NCBI GenBank assembly: GCA_963781675.1
Contig: CAWAGF010000002.1
Span: 310,001-374,000, forward strand
DNA length: 64,000 nucleotides
Reading direction: 5' to 3'
Source: SCTD01 sp963781675
GTDB taxonomy: Bacteria > Actinomycetota > Actinomycetes > Mycobacteriales > SCTD01
Numbering within the stretch: the first letter of the stretch is position 1; every line of letters starts with the position of its first letter. The position numbers and the translations under genes are program-made. Shown piece after piece: positions 61,911-64,000 of this stretch. Under the pieces are notes generated by a model. It did no database searches, was not told the DNA's origin, and saw nothing but the letters and a program-made list of their open reading frames with translations.

Positions 61911-63180
61911 GCCGCAGCACCAGGTCGCGCACGGTCCGGACGACGTGCAGCAGCACCGCCATCGCCGCCATCCCGAGCGCGCCGGCGGTGAACTGCGCCG
62001 CCTGCCGCACGACCAGCTCCGCCTTGCCCTGCGCCGGCGCCTGCGCGGTCGCGGGACGCTCCAGCGTCGCCACCCCGCCGCCGTCCTCGATCACCTCCAC
62101 CCGCCGGCCGCCCCGGTCCGCCGGCTCCGGCGCGGAGGTCGAGCCACGCCCCTCCGGCTCGTCCTGCGGCGGCGTGCGGCCCTGCACGGCGGCGCCGAGC
62201 GGGCTCGGCGCGCCGTCCTCCTGCAGCGTCGGCGGGTCGTCCGGGTCGCTGTCGGCGAACTCCGTCGGGATGCCGGCCTTCCGCGCGGCCTCGGCGTTGG
62301 CGGTGCCGCTCGGCTCGATGTCGCTGTCGTACGGCGCGGTCACGGTCCAGGCAGCGCAGACGAGCAGCATGCGACTGACGATGTTGATCCAGATCAGCAG
62401 GCCGACGACCACGGCGAACGAGCCGTACAGCGGGTTCTCGGTGGTGCGCTCGATGTAGAGGGCGCCGACGCGCTTGAGCACCTCGAACAGCACCGCGGCC
62501 AGCAGCGCGCCCTTGATGACGCGGCGGAACGGCGACTGCACCTTGGGCAGCCGCCAGAACAGGAACAGGAACAGCGCGGTGCTGGTGAGCAGGCCGAGCG
62601 CGACGCCCAGCACCTTGGCCGTCGCCGTGGCGATGAAGCCCTTGTCGAAGCCGACCTGGTCGAGCGCGAAGTCGGTGAAGGCGCCGGTCGCCGCCGAGAT
62701 CGCGACGGAGGCGAGCACCGTGACGCCGAGGCCGGCGAGGATGACGACGTCCTTGGCCTTCTTGACCAGGAAGTTGCCCTCCTTGACGTTGTGGTGCCAG
62801 ACCGCGCGGATCGCCTCGCGCAGGGCGTCGACCCAGCCCAGGCCCGAGTAGAGCAGGCCGACCAGGCCGATCGCGCCGGTCGCGCCGGCCTTCGGTTGTC
62901 GGTGAGGATCTCCTTGAGCTGCAGCTGGTCGGCGAGCCCAGGGGCGTAGGCGTTGACCTCGCGCACGACCGTTCCCACGGCGTCGTCGCCGAGCGCGTAC
63001 GACAGGATCGACGTCGCGAGCGCCAGGATCGGGAAGAAGCACAGGAAGCCGAAGAACGTGACCGCGGCGGCCTGCCGGTCGCCGGCGTCGGCCTGAGTAG
63101 CGGCCGAAGGCGCGGACGAGGTGGTCGAGGGCGGGTCGCTTCTCGCGCGCAGCGGCGAGGGCCGCCTTGGGGCTGGGCAT
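61906..63180 (-). pseudogene. YihY/BrkB-family membrane protein with two compensating frameshifts
   Basis: ATG 63180 gives MPSPKAALAAAREKRPALDHLVRAFGRYS, then a stretch of Arg-rich nonsense for about 200 bases before the correct sequence resumes. Another frame fills the gap: ADAGDRQAAAVTFFGFLCFFPILALATSILSYALG and AYAPGLADQLQLKEILTDN. One extra base (or two missing) near 63098 and one missing base near 62895 restore the family sequence, and the net frame is unchanged, so a single long ORF hides the damage. Downstream: KAGATGAIGLVGLLYSGLGWVDALREAIRAVW, several helices, NPLYGSFAVVVGLLIWINIVSRMLL, and a Pro/Glu-rich tail. Six-helix inner membrane protein of unknown role. Third gene after trpS and the RNA ligase. 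Confidence 0.88.
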
Positions 63181-63209
63181 GACGCGCCCCTACCCGGCTG
63201 CGCGCGTGA

Positions 63210-63766
63210 TCAACGCGCCGGCGGCTCGGCAGGACCGGGCAGGCCGCCGCCGCCGAAGGGGAAGTCGCGCTGCGGCCGCCAGACGCCGTCGCGGTCCTGC
63301 TCGAACAGCGTGAAGCCCCACACGTCGAACACCGCCTCGTAGTCCGTCAGCGCTCGTGAACGCGCGGTCCAGCGCCTGCTCGCGGCAGGTCGTGCGCGAC
63401 GGTGACGTGCGGGTGGTACGGGAAGCTCAGCTCGCGGCTGAGCGGGCCGGAGCGGACCTTGCTCTCGACCCGCTCGCAGTCGGCGATCCCCTCGACCAGC
63501 GGGACGAAGACGACCGGCGACACCGGGCGGAAGCTGGCCGTGCCGCGCAGGTGCATCCGGAAGCCGCGCTCGGAGGCGGCGACCTGCCGCAGGTGCTCCT
63601 CGACCTCCTCGAGCGCGCTGTCCTGGAGGCTGGTCGGCGGGAGCAGCGTGACGTGCGGCGGGATCCCCGAGGCGTTCGGGTCGCCGAGCCGCTCCCGCCA
63701 GCCCTGCAGCTCGCTGGTGTGGGGCTCCGGCAGCCCGAAGGCGACTCCGAAGTCGCGCCGCGCCAT
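63210..63766 (-). pseudogene. 2'-5' RNA ligase family protein with two frameshifts near the C-terminus
   Basis: ATG 63766 overlaps the trpS stop (TGATG). The first part is sound: MARRDFGVAFGLPEPHTSELQGW, GIPPHVTLLPPTSL with the first H-x-T, and FPYHPHVTVAHDLPR with the second H-x-T of the 2H phosphoesterase fold. The frame then fails near 63384; another gives QALDRAFT, and after a second break near 63352 a third gives ALTDYEAVFDVWGFTLFEQDRDGVWRPQRDFPFGGGG and a stop at 63210. The full protein would have about 185 residues. Catalytic motifs are complete. Confidence 0.82.
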
Positions 63767-64000
63767 CAGGCCGGCGCCAGCAGTCCGACGCGCTCGCGCA
63801 CCGCCGCCATCGTCTCGCGCGCGACCGCGCCGGCGCGCGCGGCGCCGTCGGCCAGCACCCGGTCCAGCTCGGCCGGGTCGGCGACCAGCGCGGCGTACCG
63901 CTCGCGCACCGGTGCGAACAGCTCGACCACGGCCTCGGCGACGTCTGCCTTGAAGTCGCCGTACCCCTTGCCCTCGTACGCCGCCTCGAGCTCGGGGACG
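63766..64000 (-). CDS. trpS: Tryptophanyl-tRNA synthetase, C-terminal part only
   Basis: The frame enters from the right edge and stops at 63766-63768. The visible 77 residues read VPELEAAYEGKGYGDFKADVAEAVVELFAPVRERYAALVAD and continue PAELDRVLADGAARAGAVARETMAAVRERVGLLAPA. The GYGDFK-x-D-(V/L)-AE-A-V segment and the helical end are typical of class I TrpRS C-termini. The catalytic HIGH and KMSKS parts lie outside the window. It leads an overlapping set with the RNA ligase-like gene and yihY. Confidence 0.85.
   Translation of the reverse strand, partial: VPELEAAYEGKGYGDFKADVAEAVVELFAPVRERYAALVADPAELDRVLADGAARAGAVARETMAAVRERVGLLAPA

Overview
The window is chromosomal DNA from a high-GC actinomycete (Actinomycetota). 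The signs are an overwhelming G/C third-codon bias, frequent GTG starts, many 4-bp GTGA/ATGA gene overlaps, and actinobacterial families: an acyl-CoA carboxylase with epsilon subunit, TIGR03089, LytR-CpsA-Psr proteins, SCO4848-like and SCO7613-like membrane proteins, and 13E12/DUF222-HNH proteins. The order sdhCDAB ... SCO4848-like, D-Ala carboxypeptidase, YihY, RNA ligase, trpS is, from memory, the order seen in streptomycetes. Genus or order cannot be fixed from the sequence.

0-16.5 kb is mainly cell envelope. It holds the end of a YiaA/YiaB protein, two tandem secreted PGRP-type amidases (one with six C-terminal beta repeats), rmlB-rmlD, a secreted protein of unknown role, rmlA, an LCP ligase with a TIGR03089 partner, a pair of secreted PHB-depolymerase-like esterases, two small unknown genes, an acyl-CoA dehydrogenase and ugd. 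16.6-26 kb has a CoA-binding protein, a very large polytopic membrane protein, a PAP2 phosphatase coupled to an ABC-2 exporter, purE-purK, a tyrosine phosphatase and a second acyl-CoA dehydrogenase. 26-36 kb has gtrA with a candidate leaderless mini-ORF, an MFS exporter, glutathione peroxidase, HMG-CoA lyase, a class III cyclase, a frameshifted birA and the acyl-CoA carboxylase locus (accD, two tandem micro-ORFs, accE, membrane gene, biotin carboxylase/BCCP). Acyl-CoA dehydrogenases, HMG-CoA lyase, biotin carboxylase subunits and an acyl-CoA mutase suggest branched-chain amino-acid or odd-chain acyl-CoA catabolism feeding sdh.

36-48 kb holds an HNH protein, alcohol dehydrogenase, lpdA, gamma-glutamylcyclotransferase, an EamA exporter, an M20 amidohydrolase, a carboxylate-amine ligase, a secreted amidase and an acyl-CoA mutase large subunit. 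48-55 kb holds two tandem Ser/Thr kinases and sdhCDAB with a strong terminator. 55-64 kb holds a coiled-coil membrane protein of unusual composition, an HxlR regulator with thioesterase and divergent MFS pump, the SCO4848-like gene, a D-Ala carboxypeptidase, a complete IS481-family element (60878-61904, 6-bp target duplication), yihY, an RNA ligase-like gene and the end of trpS.

Three cross-cutting signals stand out. (1) Many genes have a TANNNT-like hexamer ending 6-8 nt before the start codon, so leaderless transcription looks widespread. (2) Five convergent gene pairs interlock their TAG stops in one CTAG. (3) About ten single-base-type frameshifts hit otherwise well-preserved genes, densest at 58-63.4 kb; sequencing error and genuine decay cannot be separated here. 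The most novel-looking local arrangement is the duplicated micro-ORF pair translationally nested between accD and accE (33016-33176). No tRNA, rRNA, CRISPR array or prophage was seen.
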